Assembly (NCBI GenBank): GCA_009602735.1
Contig: WELA01007798.1
Location: forward strand, 1 to 64,000
DNA from: Mesotaenium endlicherianum
Lineage: Eukaryota; Streptophyta; Zygnematophyceae; Zygnematales; Mesotaeniaceae
Length of the DNA: 64,000 nt
Direction: 5' to 3'
Shown: positions 9,450 through 20,500 of the stretch, piece by piece
Layout: every line of letters begins with the position of its first letter
Numbering within the stretch: the first letter of the stretch is position 1
Translations under genes and position numbers: made by a program
Notes under the pieces: generated by a model
The model's database searches: none
What the model was told of the DNA's origin: nothing
The model's input: the letters and a program-made list of their open reading frames with translations, nothing else

Positions 9450-10900
9450 ATGTCATATATGACAGTGTATAGTTAAGATTTTGTACATGGCTGCAACAAA
9501 AAAACCTCTTTGGTGACCTCCTGAACTCTGTTATGCATTGCATACTGAGGCAAACGTGCAACACACCAAAGAGGCCGTGGGATACTTGCACAACAATGGA
9601 TGAAGACGAGGCTCGCACCCTTGGCATGGTGTGCAAGGACTGAAGCAAAGTCGTGTTCTCCACGTTCATAGAAGCCGCCATAGTGTAGCACAAGTACTCC
9701 AAATCCGACACAATTTGGGAGCAGCTTCGGAGGATGCCAAGCATATGCAAACTATCTTACTGTCAACCTAGAACATTTCAACCTAGAACCCTTCAGCACA
9801 CAAATCAAGCTCACACCTAGTCATGTCCGAGTGTATAGAAACTTTCCAATGTAGGAAAGTTCATAGCATCCAAAGCAAACTTGGAGGAATTGCATCTGAA
9901 TATTAAAACATCCTCTGATGCTTGCTCCGATCCGCTTTTGATGCTTGCGTTGAATATTTTTTTTGTGAATCTTCAGAGACTCGACCTCAACGACCTTTTG
10001 TCATTGAAAAAGGTTATCAAGGACCGTAGGTGGTTTGAATCCAAAGCCCTATGATTGTTACAAGCCGCCACTGATTTCAAACTTTGAGGCCTTACCTATC
10101 CTGGAGCACTTTAAGATCGTCACGTGGCATCTTCAGGCGCACCTATTAGCATGGTTAAACATCTGCACGGCATTCAAATGCATAGAGGTCGAGCATGGCT
10201 GGTCACAACAAACGCAGTTGCAGAGTTCTTAAGACACATGACCATGCTTGATACCCTGCAGGTACGAGGACTGAAAGTTTGTACTCCTCTACCTACTGCG
10301 TGCTTTGGATTTACAGTCTAGGCCTGCTTTCACGCAACACGTATTGAGTCAAGCCATGTCTCCTTACGCTGTGTGTTCATTGTTCCCATTCTCAATATTT
10401 TGGTTGCTTGGCTTTGTCACAGTTGCTCGACAACTCCAACAGTAATCTAGACATCATCAGCAGAATGTGGAGGCTCACGTCTCTAGGAGTTGGTGCACCG
10501 CTACCACATATCTACACGATAATTTCCCTTTTTGAAGCCCCTGTTGAGGCACTTCCAGAGGGTGCAAGGGCCATCATTTATGAGTTGAGGATGGAGAGAG
10601 CACTTTTCAGACCCTATGCCTCGCCTTCAAGTGTTGGACATCATTCTCCACCCCTCAAATGAGACGAAACATATTTATAGGCACTCCGAACCAGAAAGTG
10701 TTCAACATGACAATGGAGCCAGTTGTGTAGTGGCCTCGCCTAGATTCAATCTTTGGCCCGACAACTCCATTCTTGCATTGGTAAGAGGGGTGATCCTCCT
10801 AAGTGGCATGAGGCTAATATGCATATTTATTTATGGGACGTCAAACGCGCATCGTGAAGCCTGCAGGTCGCACGCTTGGACTCCTGTTACATGCTCTTGC
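9450..10900 (+). pseudogene. decayed F-box/LRR-like protein gene
   Basis: Fragments in the plus frames resemble an F-box protein with leucine-rich repeats, the substrate-recognition subunit of SCF ubiquitin ligases. Near 9500-9660 the frame reads FGDLLNSVMHCILRQ and then EARTLGMVCKD, stop, SKVVFSTFIEAA, where F-box proteins have VCKxW. LRR-type segments follow: NLEELHLNI and NLQRLDLNDLLSLKKV (about 9880-10010), LRHMTMLDTLQVRGL (about 10230) and MPRLQVLDIILHPS (about 10616). Two of the stops sit where Trp is expected (TGA and TAG for TGG). Frames change repeatedly, so it is non-functional. It begins just outside the hAT-1 right end and is the best candidate for ancestral host sequence in this part. 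No counterpart is visible elsewhere in the window. Confidence 0.4.
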
Positions 10901-11669
10901 TAATTGCTAGAGTTATCGGAATGCGGGTTCTTGTAAGTGTCCACAACAATTGCACTTGCAACCAGCGCTACATTGTTGGCGTTCTCTTGGTGTTGAGTGC
11001 ATTGCATTAAGCAAATTTTGTCAGTTTGCGCATACATGATGAACTGACATAAAATGTTTTCTCAATCAAAGTTTGGGCTTTTTAGTAGTAATACTCAAAT
11101 AATATTTAGCACAAAGTAAGCGAACAAAGCACAAAAAATGGCACAAATATTTGCAAATAAGCAAGTTTTCCACTAACGGTACTTGCGGAGGGCGTAATAT
11201 TGCTCGCAATCTTAAAGGCAAGTGGCTTCCTTGTTATGCCCACTATGCTCGGGCTACATGCAGCTAGCTGGGAGGTAGTAACGCTCGTGTCATTCATAGT
11301 TTAGAGAGTTGACTTAGGGACCAGTACCTGCTTAAAACCGACCAGTGCAGGCATAGATTAATCATTAGGGCATAATTCGGCTCCACAAGAACGGGATTGC
11401 ACACACCATTCACCTGATTGCAAACAGAGGTTTGTTCTCTGATTGTATATCATTTTTGTGTTGCGTAAGGTGTCGTTCAATGACAACCAACTAATAGCAC
11501 ACTCCAATGTTCCGGCCCTTTACATGAAGTGTCCATCTGATACTTTAGATGTGTTGCCGTATTAAATAGTACACAGGAAGCAGTAACCTAATGCCAGCGT
11601 TTTGAAATTCATATAATTTGCTTACTGCGCGCTAACCCTTCATTCTCCTTCACAATAATCCCGATAACA
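10900..11669. other. stretch without recognisable features
   Basis: AT-rich sequence with only short random frames. I see no gene, repeat or RNA. Confidence 0.5.
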
Positions 11670-12155
11670 TGTTGAAAATCCTCATTTGCCATTGCTTCCT
11701 CTTTCAATTGGCAAGGCAATCACATCACTGCACCTCAATCACAACATACATAAGCAGGCACACGACACCAAACAAAGCACACTCTTACTCAAGGCTCACT
11801 CAAGAGAAAATTTACACAACATTTTTGATTCCTTTTATTCACAATGGCAGCTGCATGCGTACCTTATACTCATCGACAATCCTAGTCATCTAAACCTTGC
11901 GCATCAACACAAAGTAATCATTCATTGGAAAAAATCGACCACATACTCATGTCCATCTTCACACATGTGAACACACGTGCTCACTCTGGAACTGCCTAAT
12001 TTCTACACTCCCTCTCAGTTCTACTCTATTTACCCACTATCGTTTTGAGACCTTGAATATCTGCACACTATTGGTGCTTTATTCTAGGGACACCATTTGT
12101 CAAATCATCCGCAACCATCGTTTTATAATTCTTGACGTGCACACTTTCATTGAAA
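11670..12155 (-). mobile_element. degenerate Ty1/copia LTR and 3' internal fragment
   Basis: 11670-12007 is a diverged copy of the copia LTR at 17158-17518 (same start TGTTGAAAATC, same end TTTCTACA, shared internal blocks such as cacacgacacca and cacatgtgaacacac). To its right, 12008-12155 matches the 3' end of the copia internal region: a polypurine-type segment and the end of pol, where translation recalls the ADAF...VPRVKHQ tail. The rest of the element is missing. Nine of ten bases just left of the LTR (ccgataaca) resemble the copia primer-binding site, on the side where target DNA is expected. Confidence 0.65.
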
Positions 12156-12835
12156 AGGGCGGAGTGCTCTAGTGGAAGCGTACTCACTCACAGGGAACAA
12201 AACAAATTGCAATTATCCTTAAGAGTGTAGTAGCATACTAATAAGAAGGCTTTAAGAAACGATTGAACATTTTGAGTAGCAAAAAAGTGCTCTCAAATGA
12301 AGTAGGATAAAAGGCCTTGTCATGACAAACTCGTAGAAATTTACAAAAGAGAAAATTGATCATTAACAAGAAAGTTATGCCTATATATAGTTTTCCCACA
12401 ACAACCGCTCGCCCGTAGGAGGGAGGGCCGCTTAGCAACAAAATTGCAAGTGTTTGTCAAATCGTCCCTTCTAAATTATTTGTGAGTAGGCCGAATTAGC
12501 CTCATTTGACGTGTTGGGTTGTTTTGACGTCCACTTGCATGCATCAAAATATTTGAACTATACTTACGTAAGCGCGCTAGGCTAATCCAAAACTTCTAGG
12601 TAAACCGACGTGATCGGCACTCCGCATCAGAAAATTACGTGATGCTTCAAATGCTCTCGAATGACTCACATCGCTCAGCGCTGACAGTCAAGCTGACGGT
12701 CGTGCTCATTGCGAATTAAGGACAGTTGTCGACCAACCTTAAAACCAATGAAACTTCAGATATCATGACGTTCTCAATGCTCAACCAAATTTGACAAATA
12801 GTATATCAAAAATGACCAAGAAAATGCACTATTCA
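12156..12835 (+). repeat. dispersed repeat R2, copy 1
   Basis: Homologous over most of its length to 31107-31698, starting at GGGCGGAGTGCTCTAGTGGAAGCG and ending near aaaatgcacta. Copy 1 has about 100 extra bases near 12650-12760. It contains GGGAGGGCCGCTTAGCAA (12421-12438), the head motif of the hAT 3' tandem units, so R2 may derive from a related hAT. The left edge has a tRNA A-box-like string, but no convincing B box. Confidence 0.6.
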
Positions 12836-13152
12836 ATCTTTTGACCCTACAACATCCTCTTCCTCAAGACGCGACGTCCTCAACGCGTCATGCAAAAAAT
12901 GTCTCAAGTTACCCTTACAATGAGTCAAGTTGGCCTCCGGCTTAATGAGAGATATCTGAATCCAAGGCGAGAAGCCATTGATGCAAATTGTCTTCTTGCC
13001 TTGCTTATGTATGAGTTTACGCATAGCATGATTGATGCTCGTTTACTTGAATGTGACTTATGAGTATTCTTTACCGCTAGTGTATTGTCGTTTATTCACT
13101 TAACAGAAACACCATAAAGGATACTTGCTGATACACAGATCTTTCATTATTT

Positions 13153-13649
13153 GTGCAATTACAATCGCAAATGGCGAGCGTGTATCAGTTCGAAGTGGAG
13201 AACAGAACGATTATGATGGCATTATTGCGTGATAGAGACCAACCGGGTTCTTATACCACTGGTGGTGGTGGCAGAGGGCCGAGTAAGTTGCATGAGAAGT
13301 TTGATATATTTAATCAGCAGGAGAAAGCTATGTATGCAATGATCTCCTTGACGCTGAAGCAGCACACTTCAGTTGCTGACTTTGCTCATAAGTTTCAGGA
13401 GAACATGATGAAGCAGCCAAAAATTGCCGGAGCAATGATGATAGCATACTTCAAATATGGCTTGAAGCCTCAGATCTTAAGTCATTTTGCTGAGATGAAA
13501 TATGAGAAACTGGCTGACTTGATCCAGGTTGTTGATGCCTGGGATCTGCAACAGTTCAATCACAAGCGCTAGAATAATGCTTAAGTGTCCAAGATGGTCA
13601 AAAATCCACATGGTTTCTACAATACATTTGAAGGAGATCAGGCTCAGGA
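13153..13649 (+). pseudogene. retrotransposon Gag fragment
   Basis: The 139-residue frame 13153-13572 resembles the central part of an LTR-retrotransposon Gag. It has a glycine-rich linker (TTGGGGRG), then TLKQHTSVADFAHKFQENM and YFKYGLKPQILSHF, which fits the pattern of a Gag capsid domain (helix, phenylalanine, GL, then L..V). It continues with DLIQVVDAWDL, stops at 13572, and then reads KNPHGFYNTFEGDQAQD in frame to about 13649. Gag proteins form the particle that packages the element RNA. There is no zinc knuckle or pol nearby. It does not match the Gag of the gypsy or copia families here, so it represents another family. The hAT-end-like sequence at 13650 cuts it off. Confidence 0.45.
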
Positions 13650-13800
13650 CATGATTACGCCATATGTTTGTACGCTATATACGCAATATAAGCTAATTTG
13701 CTAACTTCGTTCTGTGAAAGAATGGCTTAATACGCTTAATACGCTTAATAGGTGCTAATGTCGACATCACGACGTTAAGTTTGAACGTTGATGGTAAGTC
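13650..13800 (+). mobile_element. eroded hAT terminal region (hAT-3)
   Basis: CATGATTACGCCATATGTTTGTACGC aligns with the 3' terminus of the 47 kb hAT read inward from 50890 (CAGGGTTACGCCGTACGCTTGTACGC). The following repeated TACGCTTAA strings and a gacgtt-type block match its subterminal region. I could not find the matching opposite end before 14340, so this is an isolated, old end. 13800-14610 shows nothing else that I recognise. Confidence 0.45.
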
Positions 13801-14616
13801 TTGACGGTCGCATGTGTGTGAGTACAATTGTACTTTTTTTTGAGTCAGTCACACATCAACAAAAGTTTTAACGATTTTTTTCTCTTGTTCTTCAAACGGT
13901 CGGCTAGCACTGCTGGCACCAAGATGTAAATGATGCAGATTATAGTAAAAGTAACTAATCACTATGTCTACTCAAGATGGTGTATCTTCGATCTATATAT
14001 AATTGCATATTACATTCCATGTTTGATGTATAGCATATTGGAATATTTGTGGTTCATATAGTTTGGCAAATCTCCTAACTCGCTGTGTCTAAACTTAATT
14101 TCAATTCCCTCCTTTTTCATGACAGAGTCATATAGGTTGTCATAGTAAGAAAAATGAAATCCTTAATCCTATTACACATAGAGAGCGTTTTGGGTACACA
14201 TTTTGAAGCGCAAAATCCGTATGCGTGGTAACTTTTAGTGTAGAAGTTACTAGTTACCTATTCGGTCAATATTGTATAAATTGTTCTTAATGAAATAAAC
14301 GTCCAACAATACCGTATATGTATCCTTCTTTGCATCAATTCACGATTCAAGTAGGGGCTGGGTGCGAAGAACAGCCACAAGAGAGAGGTGAGACAATGCG
14401 CTTCAGCTTGGCGGTCACCTAGAACTGCTAGTGCGCAAAGTTAATGCACACAGTTTGTGCGCTCTGAGTCGTTTGAAGCCTGCACCCACACACGTCCCAC
14501 GCCCCCCCTCCAAAGCTCCCTATAGTGCATTGATCAACAACAAAGGCAGAGGTTGGCTGCAAAAAAAGGGCATCAAAGCCACAGCCCACGCAGGGCACGC
14601 TAGTCTTGGAGCTCAC

Positions 14617-14733
14617 CTGAAAATTAACGCCCAGGTTCCTAAGCTTCTTGTGCTTCTTGGCGTACTCGCCGAGGAAGGTCTTCTCGTCGTTCAGGTACTT
14701 CTGGGGTGTGGCGGCCAAGCACTCGCCATGCAA
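14617..14733 (-). pseudogene. orphan exon-like segment
   Basis: The minus strand reads HGECLAATPQKYLNDEKTF and then LGEYAKKHKKLRNLGVNFQ up to a strong donor TTTTCAG|GTGAGC (GT at 14616-14615). Third positions are mostly G or C, unlike the AT-rich neighbourhood, which suggests a real coding exon or one captured by a transposon. The upstream acceptor is not clear; a poly-C tract with one N (14793-14810) lies just upstream. I do not recognise the protein. Confidence 0.35.
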
Positions 14734-15144
14734 GAGGGAGTAGTGTCAGCACATTGCCCAAAAATATAGCCCCCTCAGCAACAACCTTCTTCCCCCCCCC
14801 CACCCCCCCNCCACCTCCCTCCCTCAATCTCCAAGTCGCCTGCTGGTAGGCGAGCTGGCAAGTGGCCATCACTTGTGTGAGGTTGTCAGGTTTAAGGCTG
14901 AGCCGCCGGCTCTTGTGCCCGCATCAACTCGTTCATGAGGCCTTACCACGAGCCGCCAGCTGGCATTCTCTGAACTTTCTGCGTCCAACATCAGCTCGGC
15001 AACAAATCAGATATGTCTCACGCAAGCGTTAAGACAACCTGCCACCTGCGCTTGGAGCAGTCAGCCAATCTCCTTCCCACCACCCTCTCACTTCCTCAGA
15101 GTTGCTCCCTGTCCACCTCCCTTGCTCCCCACCTCTCTAGGTGG

Positions 15145-15503
15145 CCTAGTTATGGGATACATATTTGGAGAATACGTAAAACGTATACGTATTGCAAAAA
15201 TACGTGTAAAAAATGGAAATACGTGAGTAGTACGTTTTTCCAAGATTCTCGGAAAAATTGGCAGAGCTTATAACTTTCAAATTGCTTTGAAACCTCGAGC
15301 GCAATCAGTCGCGAATGGTAGAGGACTCAATTTGCTATGATATGAAGGTGGTGAAAGTAGAAAACTCATTGTCACAATTTCAAACCGCCAAATATTCATT
15401 TTTACCTCGTCGGGACGCGTATTTTGAGTATTTTGAAAATACGTCAAAATACGTGGTGTAATACGTCGCTCACGGACCAATACGCAAGTATCCCATAACT
15501 AGG
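15145..15503 (+). mobile_element. hAT-type MITE, copy 1 (359 bp)
   Basis: Bounded by a perfect 16-bp terminal inverted repeat, CCTAGTTATGGGATAC and its complement, and flanked by a perfect 8-bp duplication CTAGGTGG (15137-15144 and 15504-15511). It contains many ATACGT strings near both ends and no coding capacity. A second copy of equal length is at 23582-23940. The 8-bp target duplication points to the hAT superfamily. Confidence 0.9.
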
Positions 15504-16180
15504 CTAGGTGGCCCTCCCTTGCAATCTTGTTCTCTAAATCTCTCGCTCGTAAGCACTTCACACGCCCGCTCCCCCACTCTTCCCACCTCCCGTCCCCGCA
15601 CGCCCGCACACGCATCACCTGAAGATGCTCACTCCAAAGAGGGCTGCAGGGCAACCCCCACAAAGCAGCCCCTCGCGCACAGCAGATCAGGACTACCATG
15701 CCCACCTATGACCAACTTCCCTCAGGGAGGGGCTTTCAGGCCCGAGCCTGCAAGAGGATTCTGGCGGGACGAGGGAGCTGCAAGAGGCAGGCATGCTTGC
15801 ACGTAAGCACTGCCTTAGCGTAGTACGCGTGTGAATGCCATGCGCGTACACCCATGGCTGAGTGCAAGACCAACTAGAGGGAGCCCAAGGCAGGGGTAAG
15901 GGACCGGGAGGAGGAGGGGGGAAGGGGCTCACTGCTTGCGTGGATCTTGCTGTAGAGTCTTGGCACCCCTCACAACGCACTCTGCCAGCTCTTTGCAGGC
16001 AAACAAGCATGCATAGCGCAGAGCATCCTCCCACCCCAAGAAGCACGTGCGGTATGTTCAGGCGAGGCCCATGTCCAAGCCAAGCCAGCCCGCGGGGCCA
16101 CCCCATGGCAATGCTAGTCCTACCACGCTGCGACCCCTTCCACACCAATCCCTCCCAACTTCAGGGGACTCTCTCCCCCA
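15504..16180. other. GC-rich stretch without recognisable genes
   Basis: GC-rich sequence with open frames on both strands that lack recognisable motifs. I support no gene here. Confidence 0.4.
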
Positions 16181-16183
16181 ACC

Positions 16184-16500
16184 TCACACCCGCACACGGT
16201 CTGAAATCGACACGCAAAATGTCCAACGGGAACGCGGAGCGTTCAAAGTTGTCATTGAACATGTTAAGACATGACAAATGAAGCGCTCATTTATCACATG
16301 CCTTTTGAGGAAAATGACGCAAAATGTCGAGAAACGGCACGCGCACGGTCCAAAATCGCGGCACAAAATAACCAAAACAGACACATGGAGGGTTTGAAGT
16401 CCTCACATATGTCAAGATCCGACAAACATAGCGCTCGTTTTAAGGACGCCATTTGACAAAAACAATGCAAGATGTAAAGAACTGGCACGAGCATGGTCCA
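16184..16500 (+). repeat. diverged ~150-bp tandem repeat, two units and a partial third
   Basis: Anchors at about 16190, 16336 and 16487 (gcacacggtctgaaat, gcgcacggtccaaaat, gagcatggtccaaaat) with shared segments such as acgcaaaatgt and agcgctc. 16500-17157 after it shows nothing that I recognise. Confidence 0.55.
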
Positions 16501-17157
16501 AAATAATCTTTTCTTGTGGCCCATTCGTTGGCCTCCTTCCAACCTACAATGTTGTTATCCTTTTTCATACCCCTCTCATTGTTTCACTGTAATTTTAGCA
16601 CACTTCCAACTTCCTTGTGTTATTACTTCTCTTTAATTTCAGCACATTTTCAACTCTCTTGTGATTTCTAGATTTTTGAGCAACAAGTCGCGCTTTCTAA
16701 GGCCAATATTGAGCCACTTGGAGACCTATCTTGTGGTGAGCAAAGTGACGAGGTTATTATCTTGCAAAAACTACTTTAAATAAGTAATACGTTGTGCCAT
16801 CAATGATCTTTAAGGCCGGATGACATTGAATGTCCTTTTTCCAATTTTGAATTCTGAGGTGCCCACTCAAACAAATACGCACTTAAGACTTCCACCAGAA
16901 CATTTGGAGCAAGTGGGAGTTTCCAGCAATGTTGTTGGTGATGTAAAACTCTCAATTCTAACATTTGGAGCACATGCCTACTGGCAGTGGTAGAGATTTC
17001 CAGCTGCAGAGTGGATCATATTACGAAGACACTGCTGTACAAGAGTCTGATCATGATTTGAGCAACGTCACAAACCCAGTTAACACTAGGTATCCCATCA
17101 GACCACATTTGGTCTAGCTAACCCCCCATTTTCAGCGCTGACCTCCGGGGTGCTACA

Positions 17158-17518
17158 TGTTGAAAATCTTCATCTGTCATTGCTTACTCGTTCTATAGCA
17201 AGACAAATACTTCACTTGCAGCTCATACACAACACATATAAGCATGCACACGACACCAAGAGGAGCACTCTCTTTCTCGGGGGCTCAACTCTTTCTTACT
17301 CAAGTGTGTCCCTTACAAGTTTCTCTGCCCTTCTATATGCACATTCGCGGCTGCTAACCTACCTTTAACTAATCGACAGTCCTAGTCATCAGAAGCCCTA
17401 CACATCGACACTCTCAGCCAACATTAGCTGGACTCGACCGACCACAAACTTCACTCAACCTCCACACATGTGAACGCACATGCTAAGCAATTAGAGCTAG
17501 GACTGCTTATTTTCTACA
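17158..17518 (-). repeat. copia 3' LTR
   Basis: 361 bp, TGTTGAAAATC to TTTTCTACA as written on the plus strand. The minus-strand polypurine tract GAATTGAAAGGAAG lies at its inner edge (17519-17532). Confidence 0.9.
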
Positions 17519-17536
17519 CTTCCTTTCAATTCTAAT

Positions 17537-20500
17537 CTATTTGCTCACTATCTCTTTTAGTCCTAGCATCTCAGCACACCATTGGTGCTTTACTCTAGGA
17601 ACAGCCTTTGTGAAGGCATCAGCCACCATCTTAACAATTCTAACAAACTTGAATTCTACACTATTATCAAGCACACACTCCCTGCACTTATGATATTGAA
17701 TATCTATATGTTTACTCCTAGCATGCTCAACAAGGTTCTTCCCTAATGCAATGCAGCTCTGACTATCACTCAAAATAATAGTGGGCCTCTTCTGCTCATA
17801 GCCCAGGTCCTCCAGAAGTCTTCTCAGCCACACTGCCTCTCTCACTGCCTGTGAGGCTGCCATATACTCTGCCTCCATGGACGACAAGGCCACCACCTTT
17901 TGTCTCTTGCTCTTCCAGGTCACAGCACCCTTAGCCAGAGAGAATGCATAACCTGTTGTAGACTTCCGAGTGTCTATGTCTTTTCCCCAATCAGCATCAC
18001 TGCACCCTTCTAGCCTCACAGTATCACTTCCTCCAAGGTGCAACCATAGGTTTGGTGTTCCCTTAGATATCTCAGGATCCTCTTCATAGCCTCCCAGTGT
18101 GCAGGGCCTAGATTCTCCATGAACTGACTCACTATCCCGACTGCGTTAGCAATATCAGGACGTGTGCACACCATCAGATACATGATACTACCTGCAACCT
18201 CCCTCATGGGCACCTGAGACATAATCTCCCACTCATGCTCATCCTTAGCACACATACTCGAGCTCAGCTTGTGCTTAGGATCAAGGAGCACACTGACAGG
18301 CTTACAGCCCATCATATCAAACCTCTCCAGCACTGTCTGCAAGTAGGCTGGCTGACCCAGCATTACAATCCTCTTGGCTCTATCCCTCTTCACCTGAATG
18401 CCAAGCAAGAACTGTACCTCTCCCAAGTCCTTCATATCGAAGGCACGACTCAGGACATCCTTCACCTTCTGCACCTCCACCATCTTCTTGCCAACGAGCA
18501 GCAGTTCATCAACATATAGTACCAGCATCACCCTGTCATCACTTGCTCCCTTCATATACAAACTGCTGTCAGCATTGGACTTCACAAATCCCTCACCATG
18601 AAGAAAGGAGTCTATCTTCTGGTTCCACATTCTTGGAGACTGCTTCAGTCCATACAGGGACTTCTTCAGCTTGCACACCTTCTTCGAGAACTTCTCATCA
18701 ATGAATCCCTCTGGCTGCTCCATGTAGACCTCCTCCTCCAGCTCTCCATACAGCAATGCAGTCTTTACGTCCATCTGATGCATCTCCATATCCTCCACTG
18801 CGGCAATCTGTGCCACGACTCTCACTGTGGCAATCTTGGCAACTGGTGCAAGAGTCTCATGATAGTCTTCTCCCTCTGTCTGGGAGTAGCCCTTTGCCAC
18901 AAACCGCGCCTTGTATCTGTCCACTGATCCATCTGCCTTCCTCTTCTTCCTGTAGATCCACCTGCCTCCCACAACCTTCTTATCAGGTGGCAGCTCTGCC
19001 AGGTCCCATGTCTCATTCTTTGCCAGTGACTCCATTTCTTCCTCAGAAGCCTTTCTCCACTTAGCTACTTCCTCTGTTCGCATAGCAGCCTCAAAGGTCT
19101 TGGGCTCTGAGTCATCTACCATGTGGACCACCTCACTCTCTACAGCATCCTTCTCAGCCATCGACTCAGCCACACTTACATACTCATCAAAGCCAAATCT
19201 AGCAGGTGGCACACTCTCTCTTCTTGAGTGTCTAGATGAGCCATGACTCTCTCCACTAGTAGACGCTTCTCCTCCTGCAGGTGATTTGGAGCTCCTCTCA
19301 GCTCCATCTGTTGCTTCTGGCTCCCTGCCTGCCAGTCTCCTTGATCTTCTCTCCTCTGGTGCTGTCGCTCCCTAAGGTCGTGGACTTGTTCTCTTCCTCT
19401 CCTGTGCTGCTCCCTCTGAGAGTCTAGGTCCTGTTCTCTTCCCACTGAACTCGACCTCGTCCTCAGAATCAGACGCTGCTCCCTCTTGCTCATCACTCCT
19501 TGATTCAGGCTCCTCCTGAGCTTTAATGCCTGGTTGCGGCATCTCTGGCAATGCCCGAGCTCTAGCAGCAGAGGCAGCTCTTGCAGCAGCTTGAAGCCGA
19601 GTCTCAACTCTGCTCTGCTCTTCTCCCTCTGGTACAAACTCTTCATAGAGTCTAGAGCTTCCAGGGTCCAGCACCTTCTTGTTGAAGATCACATCTCTGC
19701 TCACGATCACTTCTCCTGTTCTCACTTTCACCAGCCTGTACCCTTTGCTGTTGGTGTCGTAGCCCACAAGTACACACCTCTCAGATTTGGGTTGCAGCTT
19801 GTGCCTCTTGTCCAAGGGAATATGGGACCACACCTCTGTCCCGAAGACTCTCAACTCTTGCACATGGAATTTCTTCCCACTCTAGACCTTCTCAGGAATC
19901 CTTCCACCAATAACAGCCAATGGCAGCCTGTTACTCACATAAGCAGCAGTGCTTACAGCTTCTGCCCACAAGCTCACGTTCTGACCAGACGCAAAGATCA
20001 TCGCTCTTGCAGCCTCCACAAGAGTCCTGTTCTTCCTCTCGGCAACTCCATTCTGCTAAGGAGAGTAAGTGATAGTCAGCTCATGCTTGATTCCTTCGTC
20101 CCTCAGAAACTTGTCAAAGTAGCCGTTGACATACTCAGACCCATTATCAGTCCTCGGGGTCTTGATTCTCTTTCCCAATTGCTTCTCCACGGATGCCTTG
20201 TACTTCAAGAACTTTTCATACGCCTGATCCTTGGTTCTCATGAAATACACCTCAGTCTTCCTGGAGTAGTCATCTGTGAAGGTGATGTAATACAAGTTTC
20301 TTGACGATCTGGCTGTTACACTAGCAGGTCCCCACACATCTGAGTGAACCAACCCCAGCAGCTCACTAGCCCTTGAAGCTTCTCCCTTTGGGAATGCCTT
20401 CTTGGCCTGCTTCCCCATCTGACATCCCTTGCAGAATTCTAAACTCTGCCCTGTAAAGTCTGGCAGCCCTCTCTCCTTGTCTTGTGCCATCTGCTTTAAT

